Assembly (NCBI RefSeq): GCF_007830735.1
Contig: NZ_VLLN01000024.1
Span: forward strand, 1 to 56,981
DNA from: Geobacter argillaceus
GTDB taxonomy: Bacteria > Desulfobacterota > Desulfuromonadia > Geobacterales > DSM-12255
DNA: 56,981 nt
Reading direction: 5' to 3'
Shown here: positions 23,049 to 32,172 of the stretch, one piece after another
Layout: every line of letters starts with the position of its first letter
Numbering within the stretch: position 1 is the first letter of the stretch
Position numbers and translations under genes: made by a program
Notes under the pieces: generated by a model
What the model saw: the letters and a program-made list of their open reading frames with translations, nothing else
What the model was told of the DNA's origin: nothing
Databases searched by the model: none

Positions 23049-25490
23049 GTGCACCACAACACAGCATTGACATTGATCACACCAGAACAAGAAGGGCGCC
23101 CCCCTGCCACTTTCTCTCCCTTGCTCTCCATGCGGGAGTTGATGATCAGGCTCAGCTGGTCAGACAGAAGCGGCAATCCCGATTATGAACGCCTGCCGTT
23201 TGCTTCAGGCGATGCAACAGCTGGTTCCGAAACGGAAATGCAGGTAGCCGTGGCCGGTCGCCGGGAAAGCGTCGACCTCCCCCTGTTGATCGAGCACTCG
23301 GACTATTTTGTCAATATTGCCAAGCGTGCGGCAGCCGGCGAGGCGCCGAAGAGGCTGATCACCGACCTGGAGCGTTTCCTCGCCGATAACGATGAGCAGG
23401 TATGGGAAAACAGTTGGGTCCGGTTCCCACGCCGCGTGCTCTCCACCTTTGCCGCACAGGTGTTCGAGCGTGATCTGCTGGCTGATAAGCGTAATGTCGC
23501 TGCCGGACGGCGCAGCGACGCCAATCGCTTCACAACGATCGGTCCCGATGGCGAGGAATTGCTCCGACTGCCGGTCAGTTATCTGCTGAAGCTGGCCCTG
23601 GCCGATATCCTCGGAAGCCAGCCGGCTCTTCCCCGCGAGGTTGCCGAAACGGGCCGGCGTCTCATGGCGCACTACCTCAACGACAACACCTCGCCGGAGA
23701 CCTTTTCCTTTCACGTGGTCCCCCTGCGGCAAAAGACGGGAACAGGTTCCGCCCTGGCCAGGGAAGCAGCCAAAAGGTTTCTCTTCACCCATCTGCTGCT
23801 GATGTACGCCAACGAACATTTCTGTCTGCGGGAGAGTGGTCAGCGTGCCCTCATCTACTTTGCCCCCCATCCGCCGGTCCGCCAGAAAGAGCTCAACGGC
23901 CTGATCTCCGACTCCTTCTACCGGGAGCTCTTCATGAGCCCCTGCCTGTCCGGCTGGGACCGCGGGGAGGATAAATACCGGTACATGCACCTCTGCCACC
24001 AGGTGCTTTCCCGCAGCCAACTGAATGCCGTCGCCAAGCTGCGCGAGGCGGGGATCATCGTCAACAACCTGGTGGTACTCCCTTCGCTCTCCAATGTCAG
24101 CCTGGCCAACAACGGCACGCACGTCAGCCTGGGGAGCCAGCGTCTTGGCAAACTGCTGGCGAACGGTGATTCCGGCTTTTCGGCAGGCAACGAGAAGCAG
24201 CTGGGGGATCTGGCCATCAAGCAGGTGGAGCACTTTCTCCCCCTGTTCGTCGGCAGTTACAGCGCTGCCCCGTACCGGCTCGGCTATACCGACTTCCACC
24301 CCGAGCGTGCCCTCGGCTTTCTCCCCCATGAACTGGACTATACCCACCTGCGCATGATCTGGCGGCGTTGGAAGAAAAAAGCCAGCCTGTCGGTGTTCGG
24401 CCAGCCGGTCACCCCCTTTGGCCCACCCTGGCTCGACCGGATGATCAGCGGCATGTTCGGACTCAAGGGCGACTTTGTCCCGGATTTCAGGCTGATCGAT
24501 TACCTGGTCTGCCTGCTCAGCACTCCCCGCAGCCCGGCGCTGGACGGCCGGCTGGGCAACGGTGACAAGCTGCGTAAGGACCTGAACGAACTCGGGGTGT
24601 TCGACAGTCAGATGTCGGTCTATCTGCTCTACAAATTGCGGGAATTCGGGGTCATGGGCTTCTCCGGCTTCGAGGGACGCCACTACAGTCTCTTTGCCCG
24701 CTTTGAAGCCGATATGGCGCGGGCGGTAGATCTGCAGCTGCTGGTGACCTCCCTGGCCTACAAACTGATGGCTAAGGGGGAGTTGCATCATGGTGATATC
24801 CCCGACGACCCATCAATCGAGAGCGAGCGGCGGCAGATTTTTTTCGCCGCAGCCATCGGTATCCCCACGTTTTTCGTCCGCAAACAGACCGGCAACACCC
24901 TGCTGCGGCGAATTCTATCGCTGACCAGGGAAACGCGTGCCAGCCGTCGCTATCCCGGCTATCTGCGGGTCACCGTGGCCGACTACCGTCGTGCCCTGGT
25001 GGCCTTTATCCGGAACGAAGGGGCGGACCTGGTGGAGATCCTTGGGCTCGAAGGGACTCTGGCCGACCTGGAAGGTCGGTTGGAGCACCCGGACGAGCGT
25101 TCTGCCGCTGGCCGCCTGACTGCCGGCATCCTGGACGAGATCGGCGCCAAAAACCCGATGGCAGTCACCGCCGGGGAATTCAACAGTGGTGCCGAACGTT
25201 ACTACCGGGAACGGCTGCGTCACGAACATCTGGTCGAAGCACTCGGATACCTGGCAGACGACCTGCTCAGCCTGGAGCAATCGGCAGATGCGGGGGATGC
25301 CGAACCGCGGCAGTTCCTGCATGGCCTCCCCACCGGTGGGGCCTGCTCCTTTCTGGCCGCATGCCGCGATGACCTCCTCCGGGAGCGGCTCGACAGCGGC
25401 ACCCTTACTCACCTCGTCAACCTGCTCCTGCTCTCCGTCCATCACGACAGCCGTGCCGCCGAACGTACCATGGAGAACATGATCTCATGA
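23049..25490 (+). CDS. Large protein of unknown function, first gene of psd operon
   Basis: An 813-residue protein I do not recognise. It has no signal peptide, no obvious membrane segment and no P-loop. It is rich in Leu and Arg and appears globular and helical. Stretches worth searching are HFCLRESGQRALIYFAPHP, IIVNNLVVLPSLSNVSLAN and GFLPHELDYTHLRMIWRRW. GTG is preceded by GAGGA seven bases upstream. It heads an operon with strict four-base overlaps (ATGA) to phosphatidylserine decarboxylase and then an Lgt-family protein, behind a strong PHO-type promoter. The context suggests a role in phospholipid turnover or membrane adaptation in low phosphate; the activity is unknown. Confidence 0.8.
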   Translation: MHHNTALTLITPEQEGRPPATFSPLLSMRELMIRLSWSDRSGNPDYERLPFASGDATAGSETEMQVAVAGRRESVDLPLLIEHSDYFVNIAKRAAAGEAPKRLITDLERFLADNDEQVWENSWVRFPRRVLSTFAAQVFERDLLADKRNVAAGRRSDANRFTTIGPDGEELLRLPVSYLLKLALADILGSQPALPREVAETGRRLMAHYLNDNTSPETFSFHVVPLRQKTGTGSALAREAAKRFLFTHLLLMYANEHFCLRESGQRALIYFAPHPPVRQKELNGLISDSFYRELFMSPCLSGWDRGEDKYRYMHLCHQVLSRSQLNAVAKLREAGIIVNNLVVLPSLSNVSLANNGTHVSLGSQRLGKLLANGDSGFSAGNEKQLGDLAIKQVEHFLPLFVGSYSAAPYRLGYTDFHPERALGFLPHELDYTHLRMIWRRWKKKASLSVFGQPVTPFGPPWLDRMISGMFGLKGDFVPDFRLIDYLVCLLSTPRSPALDGRLGNGDKLRKDLNELGVFDSQMSVYLLYKLREFGVMGFSGFEGRHYSLFARFEADMARAVDLQLLVTSLAYKLMAKGELHHGDIPDDPSIESERRQIFFAAAIGIPTFFVRKQTGNTLLRRILSLTRETRASRRYPGYLRVTVADYRRALVAFIRNEGADLVEILGLEGTLADLEGRLEHPDERSAAGRLTAGILDEIGAKNPMAVTAGEFNSGAERYYRERLRHEHLVEALGYLADDLLSLEQSADAGDAEPRQFLHGLPTGGACSFLAACRDDLLRERLDSGTLTHLVNLLLLSVHHDSRAAERTMENMIS

Positions 25491-26497
25491 TTCAGTCGTT
25501 GCACCAGTATGTGGAACGCCGAACCGGCACTGTGCATACCGAGAAGCTTATCGCTGACCACCTGGTAAAGCTGCTGTATCATGGCGCCAGGGAGAATGCA
25601 CCGATCCTGTTCCGGCTCCTCACCAGCGCCCGCATGAGCGATCTGCTGGCATTCGTCAACTACGATGCGCCGTTCATCGGCAAGGTTTCGCGGCAGAAGG
25701 AATTCATGTCGCAGTGCGGTATCGACCTTGCGGAGTGCCTTGATCCGCCGGAGAGCCTGGATACGCCGCGCAAGGTCTTTGAGCGCAGGATCCGTTACTG
25801 GGAACACCGGCCCATGCCTGAAGAGACCGGGGCCGTGGTCTCACCTGCCGATGCGCGGGTCCTGGTTGGATCGTTCCGTGACTCTTCCAGCATCTTCGTT
25901 AAGGGAAAGTTCTTTTCCTTCGAGGAACTGCTCGGTGAAAAAACCAACTGGCATAACCAGTTTAGCGGCGGAGACTTCGCCGTTTTCCGGCTGACCCCGG
26001 ACAAGTACCATTACAACCATACACCTGTTGCCGGTGTTGTCAGCGATATCTTCGAGCTGGACGGCGCCTACCATTCCTGCAATCCGGCCGCGGTCGTTGC
26101 GATGGCGACCCCTTTCTCAAAAAACCGACGCGTAGTGACGATCATCGACACCGATGTCCCGGGGGGGACCCGGGTCGGACTGGTGGCAATGATCGAGGTG
26201 GTGGCGCTGATGATCGGCGAGATTGTCCAATGCTACTCAACCGAAGAGTACACCAACCCGGTTCCGGTCTCGACCGGCCAGTTTCTGCGCAAGGGACAGC
26301 CAAAGAGTCTCTATCGACCGGGAAGCAGCACCGACATTCTCATCTTCCAGCCCGGGAGGATCGAATTTGCCGACGACCTGCTGCAAAATATGAGGCGTGT
26401 TGATGTGAAAAGCCGGTTCTCACAGGGGTTCAACATCCCGCTGGTCGAAACGGATCTGCAGGTTCGCTCGCTGATCGCCCGGGGAGGTGCCGTATGA
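25487..26497 (+). CDS. Phosphatidylserine decarboxylase family protein
   Basis: A 336-residue enzyme of the pyruvoyl-dependent phosphatidylserine decarboxylase family, which converts phosphatidylserine to phosphatidylethanolamine. The autocleavage site is present as YRPGSSTDILIFQPG (G279-S280-S281), a GSS variant of the usual LGST. The supporting residues SPADARV (D122) and YHYNHTPVAG (H178) match catalytic Asp and His regions. The N-terminal about 100 residues are longer than in E. coli Psd, as in the large Psd-like subgroup. Both ends overlap neighbours by four bases. Being PHO-linked, it may be a second, specialised decarboxylase; the housekeeping psd is not in the window. Confidence 0.85.
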   Translation: MIQSLHQYVERRTGTVHTEKLIADHLVKLLYHGARENAPILFRLLTSARMSDLLAFVNYDAPFIGKVSRQKEFMSQCGIDLAECLDPPESLDTPRKVFERRIRYWEHRPMPEETGAVVSPADARVLVGSFRDSSSIFVKGKFFSFEELLGEKTNWHNQFSGGDFAVFRLTPDKYHYNHTPVAGVVSDIFELDGAYHSCNPAAVVAMATPFSKNRRVVTIIDTDVPGGTRVGLVAMIEVVALMIGEIVQCYSTEEYTNPVPVSTGQFLRKGQPKSLYRPGSSTDILIFQPGRIEFADDLLQNMRRVDVKSRFSQGFNIPLVETDLQVRSLIARGGAV

Positions 26498-27546
26498 ACG
26501 ATATGCTTCTGGTTGCCATGCTGGCCGTCTGCTGCGCGGGCTATCTCTGGTGGGGGGTCCGCTTCCTGCCGGCCGAGCGCTGGCAGATCGCGGCAGCGGT
26601 CCCCCTGACCAAGGACAACACCGGCTCGTGGCGCGGTGTGAACCTGACCTGGTATGGCATCCTGTCGGCCAATGCCTACGTCGTGGCGACCGGCATCGCG
26701 TTCGGCCTCTTCGCCGCAATCGGCCTGCCGGCCCGGGCCAGCTTTGCCATGCTCTTTGCCATGCTCGTGGTCTGCGTGCCCGCGTCCCGCCTGGTGGCCC
26801 GCCTGGTGGAAAGGAAGGCCAACACCTTCACCGTCGGCGGTGCCGTTTTTGTCGGCACGCTGGTCGCCCCCTGGGTCGCCATGGCCGGCAGCAGCTTTCT
26901 CCGAAAGTCGTTGGGGGTGGAGGTGCCGGCAGCGGCAATCATCGCTGCCATTACCATCGGCTACGGCTTCGGCGAAGGGCTGGGCAGACTGGCCTGCCTC
27001 AGTTTCGGCTGTTGTTACGGCAAACCGCTCACCGCGGCCCCTCCTTTCCTGGCAAGGATCTTCGGTAGGTACAGCACGGTCTTTTACGGGGCCACTAAGA
27101 AGGCCGCCTATGCCGGCAGCCTGGAAGGGGTGAAGGTCCTGCCGGTGCAAGGGATGACCGCGGTCATTTATACCGTCTGCGGCTTGGTGGGGATAGCCCT
27201 CTTCGGCAGGGGGATGTTTTCGGCCAGTTTTCTGCTGGCACTGACCGTGACCCAGGGGTGGCGGGTACTCTCCGAGTTCCTGCGGGACGACTATCGCGGT
27301 GGGGGAACCATCTCGGCGTACCAGTTCATGGCGGTGATCAGCGTCGCCTATGGCTGGCTGCTCCTGCCGATACTGAAGGGCCCGGCAGCGGCTTTGCCCG
27401 AGCTGGCGAAGGGTGCTGCGGCCCTGTGGGGACCGACACCTTTGCTGCTCCTGGAACTCCTGTGGGTGGTCATATTCCTGTACACGGGCAGAAGCACGGT
27501 AACCGGGGCCACCATGCACTTTCATGTGGAGGAGCACCGGATATAG
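26494..27546 (+). CDS. Lgt-family membrane protein
   Basis: A 350-residue integral membrane protein resembling prolipoprotein diacylglyceryl transferase. About seven hydrophobic segments are visible. The family core GEGLGRLACLSFGCCYGKP (residues 161-178) aligns with the Lgt signature GRIGNF..GE.YG, retaining the essential Arg (R165). The WGVRFLP start and the GCCYGKP variant mark it as a divergent Lgt-like subgroup rather than the housekeeping enzyme. It may transfer a diacylglycerol or head group between lipids. It is the last gene of the PHO-linked operon and overlaps psd by four bases. Convergent genes follow. Confidence 0.75.
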   Translation: MNDMLLVAMLAVCCAGYLWWGVRFLPAERWQIAAAVPLTKDNTGSWRGVNLTWYGILSANAYVVATGIAFGLFAAIGLPARASFAMLFAMLVVCVPASRLVARLVERKANTFTVGGAVFVGTLVAPWVAMAGSSFLRKSLGVEVPAAAIIAAITIGYGFGEGLGRLACLSFGCCYGKPLTAAPPFLARIFGRYSTVFYGATKKAAYAGSLEGVKVLPVQGMTAVIYTVCGLVGIALFGRGMFSASFLLALTVTQGWRVLSEFLRDDYRGGGTISAYQFMAVISVAYGWLLLPILKGPAAALPELAKGAAALWGPTPLLLLELLWVVIFLYTGRSTVTGATMHFHVEEHRI

Positions 27547-27567
27547 CCGGCTGAGCTTCTTCATCTT

Positions 27568-27816
27568 TCAGCCGCAGTGCTTTGCCAGAAGACGGCGGAC
27601 AAACTCCTCGACCGTCCGTTTCTTGCGGGCAGCCTCCCGTTCCAGGGCGGCATAGAGCTCCCTCTTTACCGGCACCGTAATGGGGATCAACTCTCCTTTA
27701 TCCTGCCGGGCATCCCCATTTCCCTGACCGGCAGCCCCCCCCTCGGCAAAGCGGAGCACAGCCTCTTCATCGATTACCGGCTTGGTCACGGTCGGCTTTT
27801 TCCGTTCCTTCGTCAT
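27568..27816 (-). CDS. Small ParA-partner protein, ribbon-helix-helix-like
   Basis: An 82-residue protein with a charged N-terminus and a C-terminal segment PITVPVKRELYAALEREAARKKRTVEEFVRRLL. This has the short strand followed by two helices of ribbon-helix-helix DNA binders such as ParG/CopG. The start at 27816 overlaps the parA stop by four bases (ATGA). It is likely the DNA-binding partner of the ParA protein. No ParB-type nuclease fold is present. Confidence 0.65.
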   Translation of the reverse strand: MTKERKKPTVTKPVIDEEAVLRFAEGGAAGQGNGDARQDKGELIPITVPVKRELYAALEREAARKKRTVEEFVRRLLAKHCG

Positions 27817-28472
27817 GGCCCTTTTTCTCCAAGAATCTGTCGTATCTCTGCAACCAGTTCGCGGACCTCTCCATGGGCGTGGCGGTCCAGCCATTCATCA
27901 GCCGCAAGCCCCCTGGCGAGCGCCTCGCTATAGGCCACACGGTAACCAAACCGTGCATTCAATGTCTTCAAAGGGATTTCCGTGCAAACGGATGTGCAGA
28001 TATCCTGGGCTTCGCGGGTATGGCCGCGGAAGCGGTTCCAGACCAGGCGAACGTCCAGGTCCGACCTGAGATGGCCGGCTTCGTCAATGGTTTTCAGCAG
28101 ATCAACCGTTGACCAGATCTCGGCGGCGCTTGGCCCCAGAGGGATCAGGCAGAGGGTGCTCAGCATCATGATGGCCCGGGTCATTTCCGCAAGCCGTGGG
28201 GGACCGTCGATGATGACGTAGGAGGTGTCGTCGGCAAGGCTTTTCAGGCGAGTTATCAGCTCCCGGTGATTCCCGGCAGTGGTGAGAAGCAGCTTGTCCG
28301 ACGGAACCTCGGACTGCCGGAGGGTAAACCAGGATGCACTGGTCCCCTGCGGCATATCACAGTCAACCAGTACGGTTCGTCGGTCCTGAGAGAAAACCGC
28401 GGCCAGATTGGTGGCGATTGTCGACCGGCCTACCCCACCCTTGGCCTGAATGACGCCGATGATCTTTGCCAT
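27813..28472 (-). CDS. ParA/MinD-family ATPase with Arg in deviant Walker A
   Basis: A 219-residue ParA-type ATPase for positioning of DNA or large complexes. The deviant Walker A reads KGGVGRST; the signature Lys before GG is present but the P-loop Lys is Arg. Other motifs are normal: LVDCDMPQGTSASW, YVIIDGPPRLAEMTR and RLVWNRF. ATG 28472 has GGAGA eight bases upstream; an ATG two codons earlier is too close to it. It is coupled to a small ribbon-helix-helix-like gene, an orphan pair in the chromosome. ATP hydrolysis may be weakened by the Arg, so the protein could act as a slow switch. Confidence 0.85.
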   Translation of the reverse strand: MAKIIGVIQAKGGVGRSTIATNLAAVFSQDRRTVLVDCDMPQGTSASWFTLRQSEVPSDKLLLTTAGNHRELITRLKSLADDTSYVIIDGPPRLAEMTRAIMMLSTLCLIPLGPSAAEIWSTVDLLKTIDEAGHLRSDLDVRLVWNRFRGHTREAQDICTSVCTEIPLKTLNARFGYRVAYSEALARGLAADEWLDRHAHGEVRELVAEIRQILGEKGP

Positions 28473-28595
28473 GCCCATCGTCTCCGGTACTGCGGACAGA
28501 AGTCGGGATGAGGGGACATTTTCCCGGCATGAGGCACATTTGTCAAGACGCCATTCATACGACCGGGAGATCAGCGTCGTACGGCAGCGGGGATT

Positions 28596-29639
28596 TCAGT
28601 ATTTTTGTCCACGTGACATCACTCTCCCGACCACGTGGCGGATCGCCTCCACCACCGACTGGGCGTGCTCGCGCCGGGTAACCAGCGAGACATGGTCGGC
28701 TCCCCTGACAGTCAGATGGATGCTGTCGCCGGAGAGTGCGGCAAGTTCTGCCTGCAGTTCAGGTTGACCGGGCAGGACGTCCTTCCCGGCCGTCACCACC
28801 GCCAGGGGGGTACCCCCCAACCCTCCCGTAGCGCGTACTTCCGTGCAGAGAGCCTCCCAGGCGAGCGACTCATCCCGCGTCGTCCGGAGATGGCGGTACG
28901 AAGAGAGGAATGCCTCGGCCTCTGCGGCCTGCCGTGGGGGGAGCCCTTTGGCCCAGGCGTTGAAGAGCCCGGTGAGGCGGACATATCCCAGTCGCGCCAG
29001 CAAGGGGACTGCTCTCAGGATGCGAAAGCCGGAACGCATATGCACGTCGATGGCGGGGCTTCGCAGGTGCTGGTCCGGGTGGGCGGCGTCCACCAGCACC
29101 ATTCCGGCCACCTCTTCCGGGTGCCGGTCGGCGAAGACCCGCATGAACAGCCCCCCCATGGAGTGACCGACCAGGACATAGGGTGGCAAGAGGCGGGAGC
29201 GACGCAGGATGTCGCGCAACCGGCGTACGGCAAGTTGGGCCGTTCTTGGAGCGGTGTCCGCCTCGCTCCAGCCCAGGCCGGTCCGATCATAGGAAACGAC
29301 CCGGCTGAACTTTGCCGTTTCCGGCTGTATCCATCCCCATGCGGAGGACATCCCACCGAGTCCGGTCTCCAGGACGACCGTGGGGTTGCCTGAGCCGGCC
29401 GTCAGCAGATGCATCCGACAACCGTCGATATCGAGCAGATGGCCCGGTGGAGGATAGACGCGCCGATCCCGGGCCGCTGCAACCGCCTGGTATAGACAGC
29501 CGACACCGGTAACGCAGGGGATGATGGAGGTAAAAAGCCGGGAGACCCGCTGTACCCCGGGCGAAAAGCGGTGGTCACTGCGAAATTCGTAGGAGGGCTC
29601 AGCGCCATCATGCAATGGATGCGGGGCGGCTATCTTCAT
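28596..29639 (-). CDS. Alpha/beta hydrolase, membrane-anchored
   Basis: A 347-residue hydrolase. An N-terminal hydrophobic segment (FTSIIPCVTGVGCLYQAVAA) precedes the alpha/beta fold: HLLTAGSGNPTVVLETGLGG, then YDRTGLGWSE, the nucleophile elbow GHSMGGL, and a C-terminal GADHVS with the catalytic His. The substrate is not readable; related proteins act on small esters, haloalkanes or lipids. ATG 29639 has GGGAGG six bases upstream. It lies 36 bases after the M28 peptidase gene on the same strand and is probably co-transcribed with it. Confidence 0.85.
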   Translation of the reverse strand: MKIAAPHPLHDGAEPSYEFRSDHRFSPGVQRVSRLFTSIIPCVTGVGCLYQAVAAARDRRVYPPPGHLLDIDGCRMHLLTAGSGNPTVVLETGLGGMSSAWGWIQPETAKFSRVVSYDRTGLGWSEADTAPRTAQLAVRRLRDILRRSRLLPPYVLVGHSMGGLFMRVFADRHPEEVAGMVLVDAAHPDQHLRSPAIDVHMRSGFRILRAVPLLARLGYVRLTGLFNAWAKGLPPRQAAEAEAFLSSYRHLRTTRDESLAWEALCTEVRATGGLGGTPLAVVTAGKDVLPGQPELQAELAALSGDSIHLTVRGADHVSLVTRREHAQSVVEAIRHVVGRVMSRGQKY

Positions 29640-29675
29640 ATGCAACCTCCCGGAACGTGTTGGCGTGCGGAAACA

Positions 29676-30572
29676 TTACGACCGGGGCCGTGCCATCTCC
29701 GCGATGAGCCCAGCGGTTGCGCTGCAGACCCTGGCGGCAAATTCCATGTTCAGTGTCTCCAGGGTATCGGTCGGCCGGTGATAGTGGGGATTGCGGAAGT
29801 TCGTGGTGTCGGTCACCATGACCGCCCTGTACCCCTCGTCCCAGAATGGGGCGTGGTCCGAACGCCTGCTGTCCGGGAGCAGTTCCCCGTTGCCGGGGAC
29901 CGTCAGGGTGACGCAGGGAAGACCGTCCCCCTGCCGCTTGACCGCCCGCGAGAAACCGTCCACCAGATCCGCTGACCGCTCGTTCCCGACCACGGCAATG
30001 AAGTTCCCGGACTCGGGAACCGGGACAGGAACTCCGGGCGGAACGGTCTGCACGACCCGATCCCCGGCAAAGGCCACCGATTCGAGCACCACGACCCCCT
30101 CAATGTGCCAGCCGTTCGCGCGGGCGTGGGACGCCAGTGCCCGGCTTCCCCGGGTGCCGGATTCCGGATCGTCCTCCCGTTCGTTTTCTTCGAGACTCAC
30201 CCCGATGAACTGGATGGTCCGCTCAAACCGGAGCTGAGAGAGCAGGGTCGCCACCTCCAGCATTACCGCTACCCCGCTGGCGTTGTCGTCGGCGCCCGGA
30301 GTCGTCGCAACCGTATCGTAATGGGCCAGGAGAATAACCCGCTCCTGATGACGACCGAGGCAACGGCGTGTGGCTATAACGTTCCTGAACTGATGGCCAT
30401 TGTCCGGAAAAAGGTGATTCGCCACCTCATATCCCTGAGAGATGAGATGGGCGGTTATATAGTCGGCCGAACGCGCCAGTGCCCCGGGCGCGGCAACGGG
30501 ATGGCGAACCCCTTCCAGTGCCCGGATGTGGTTACGGATACGGTCGATGGAAACCAATTCGGAGAATGCCAT
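29676..30572 (-). CDS. M28-family metallopeptidase
   Basis: A 298-residue zinc peptidase of the M28 family (aminopeptidase or glutamate carboxypeptidase type). Metal and catalytic residues are readable: H84 and D86 in LLAHYDTV, D95/D96 in PGADDNASG, E128/E129 in VSLEENER, then VVVLESVAF and RSDHAPFWDEG. No signal peptide is visible, so it is probably cytosolic. A ribosome site AGGG precedes the ATG. It is the first gene of a two-gene unit with the alpha/beta hydrolase. Confidence 0.87.
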   Translation of the reverse strand: MAFSELVSIDRIRNHIRALEGVRHPVAAPGALARSADYITAHLISQGYEVANHLFPDNGHQFRNVIATRRCLGRHQERVILLAHYDTVATTPGADDNASGVAVMLEVATLLSQLRFERTIQFIGVSLEENEREDDPESGTRGSRALASHARANGWHIEGVVVLESVAFAGDRVVQTVPPGVPVPVPESGNFIAVVGNERSADLVDGFSRAVKRQGDGLPCVTLTVPGNGELLPDSRRSDHAPFWDEGYRAVMVTDTTNFRNPHYHRPTDTLETLNMEFAARVCSATAGLIAEMARPRS

Positions 30573-30746
30573 GCCCTACCCTCTAATGCTCATGACGTAC
30601 GTTGTTACACTATGTGAGCAGAAGCAAGACCGGATTCGTTACTATGAAGCGGATGACACGGACAGAATGGAAACATTTTGTATAGTCAACCACACGATTT
30701 GTCCTTTTCAACGGAATGCATAACAGGAATACCTCAGTCGCATCAA

Positions 30747-30764
30747 TTGTCACACAACTGTAAC
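30747..30764 (+). promoter_or_regulatory. PHO-box pair 1 upstream of the CBS-domain kinase
   Basis: TTGTCAC (30747-30753), four bases, CTGTAAC (30758-30764): the closest match in the window to the classical PHO box. No -10 hexamer follows at the expected distance, so a promoter is not proven. Confidence 0.6.
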
Positions 30765-30851
30765 AATACAGAAGGCAATCATCGGGGGCTTTGTGTATAT
30801 CCAAACAAAAGACGCCTCTTCGCATCGCAACTTCAATGTACTTCCCACAAC

Positions 30852-30869
30852 AATTCACGCAGTCGTAAC
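30852..30869 (+). promoter_or_regulatory. PHO-box pair 2 upstream of the CBS-domain kinase
   Basis: AATTCAC (30852-30858), four bases, TCGTAAC (30863-30869). The 11-base register is kept but no good -10 follows. The whole non-coding stretch 30573-30969 holds only these two sites. Confidence 0.45.
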
Positions 30870-30969
30870 TCAAGCACCGGCAAACCGATCCGAATAGCCT
30901 AACTGCACGAGCAAACAGATGAAGCTACGCAACAGGAAAGCAGACAGACAGAAGTTTCGGAGATACACA

Positions 30970-32172
30970 ATGCCGACAGCCACCCAGAACAGCGTGATTC
31001 AGGTCGGAGAACTGATCGCATCGAGCGACCGGGTGACACCTCAGACCATTGTGAGCGAGGTCTCCGACCGTCTGTTCAGCTCCCCTAACCTGGAGGCATT
31101 GGCCGTGGTAGACGGGGTGATGCCCCGGGGTCTCATTACGCGGACGAAACTGTTCTTTACCCTGTCCCGTAGATACGGTAACGAACTCTTTGCACGTGAG
31201 CCGATCATTACCATAGCCGACACGTCCCCCCTGATCGTCAGCGACAACGAATTGCTCGACGAGGTCATCGAAAAGGCCTTCGCACGGTCGCCGCAGAACA
31301 TCTACGACGAGATCATCGTAGCGAAAGCAGACGGAACCTACGTCGGTCTTCTGTCCGTAAAGAGGCTCGTGTTAGAGCAGAGCAATGCACTGTCCCGCAG
31401 CATCCTGCAGGAAGAGATGGCAACAACCCGGGCGAAGGAACTGGAAAGGATCAATCAGGTAAAGGCACAGTTTCTGGCCAACGTCACCCACGAACTCCGC
31501 TCGCCCGTGAATGCCATCATCGGTCTGGCCGAACTGCTGCGGTTGGCGGCTGACAAGGGATCAATGGAGCAGGTACAGGAGCGCCTGTCGTTCATGATCT
31601 CAACGGCTACGAATCTCAGGGCCGTTATCACCAATATCCTTGATCTGTCGAAGATTGAAGCGGGAAGGATGGAAGTGGCGCACCAGACGGTCGAAGTTGG
31701 ATCGTTACTCCATGAAATTGCAGAGACAACCCGTGTTCTCATTGGGGAGAAACCGGTGACCGTCCGTGTCCTGGCGCCCGCTGAACCGGTGATCGTATGT
31801 ACGGACGCGATCAAACTGCGGCAGATAGTGACGAATCTGACGAGTAATGCGGCAAAATTCACCGAACGCGGCTCCATTGAAATGTGCCTTGACATCCTCG
31901 AAGAGAGAGTCGTGATCCAGATCCGTGACACCGGAATCGGTATCAGGGAAGAAGACCTTCAACTGATCTTCAGCGCGTTCGGTCAGGTCGAGGATGCAAC
32001 GACCAAGACCCATGAAGGCACCGGTCTCGGCCTGACAATCAGCAAGAACATTGCGAAGCTCCTGGGAGGATGCATCTCCGTCACCAGCAGCTATGGCAAC
32101 GGTTCGACATTCAGTCTTTCAATGCCATGGGAACATAACGAAAATAAAGGAGTTCACAGCCATGCAGCGTAA
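30970..32172 (+). CDS. Cytosolic CBS-domain histidine kinase
   Basis: A kinase of about 400 residues. Residues 15-135 form a paired CBS-like module (ALAVVDGVMPRGLITRTKLFFTL; IIVAKADGTYVGLLSVKRLVL), which commonly binds adenine nucleotides. A HisKA domain follows with NVTHELRSPVNAIIG (H174), then HATPase with NLTSNAAKF, DTGIGI and GTGLGLTISK. There are no membrane segments. ATG 30970 has GGAG eight bases upstream; a start 17 codons earlier has none. The downstream regulator gene overlaps it. Two PHO-box pairs lie upstream. A nucleotide-sensing kinase under PhoB control would link energy state to phosphate; this is inference. Confidence 0.85.
   Translation: MPTATQNSVIQVGELIASSDRVTPQTIVSEVSDRLFSSPNLEALAVVDGVMPRGLITRTKLFFTLSRRYGNELFAREPIITIADTSPLIVSDNELLDEVIEKAFARSPQNIYDEIIVAKADGTYVGLLSVKRLVLEQSNALSRSILQEEMATTRAKELERINQVKAQFLANVTHELRSPVNAIIGLAELLRLAADKGSMEQVQERLSFMISTATNLRAVITNILDLSKIEAGRMEVAHQTVEVGSLLHEIAETTRVLIGEKPVTVRVLAPAEPVIVCTDAIKLRQIVTNLTSNAAKFTERGSIEMCLDILEERVVIQIRDTGIGIREEDLQLIFSAFGQVEDATTKTHEGTGLGLTISKNIAKLLGGCISVTSSYGNGSTFSLSMPWEHNENKGVHSHAA

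Noticed and set aside
23205-24791. Long open frame (528 codons) opposite the 813-residue gene
   Set aside because: It is a shadow of high-GC codon usage: His/Gln/Val-rich, without signals, while the plus frame has promoter, start and coupling to psd.
30573-30610. PHO-box-like GTGTAAC on the minus strand upstream of the M28 peptidase gene
   Set aside because: The companion box is off register by one base and no -10 lies ten bases downstream.
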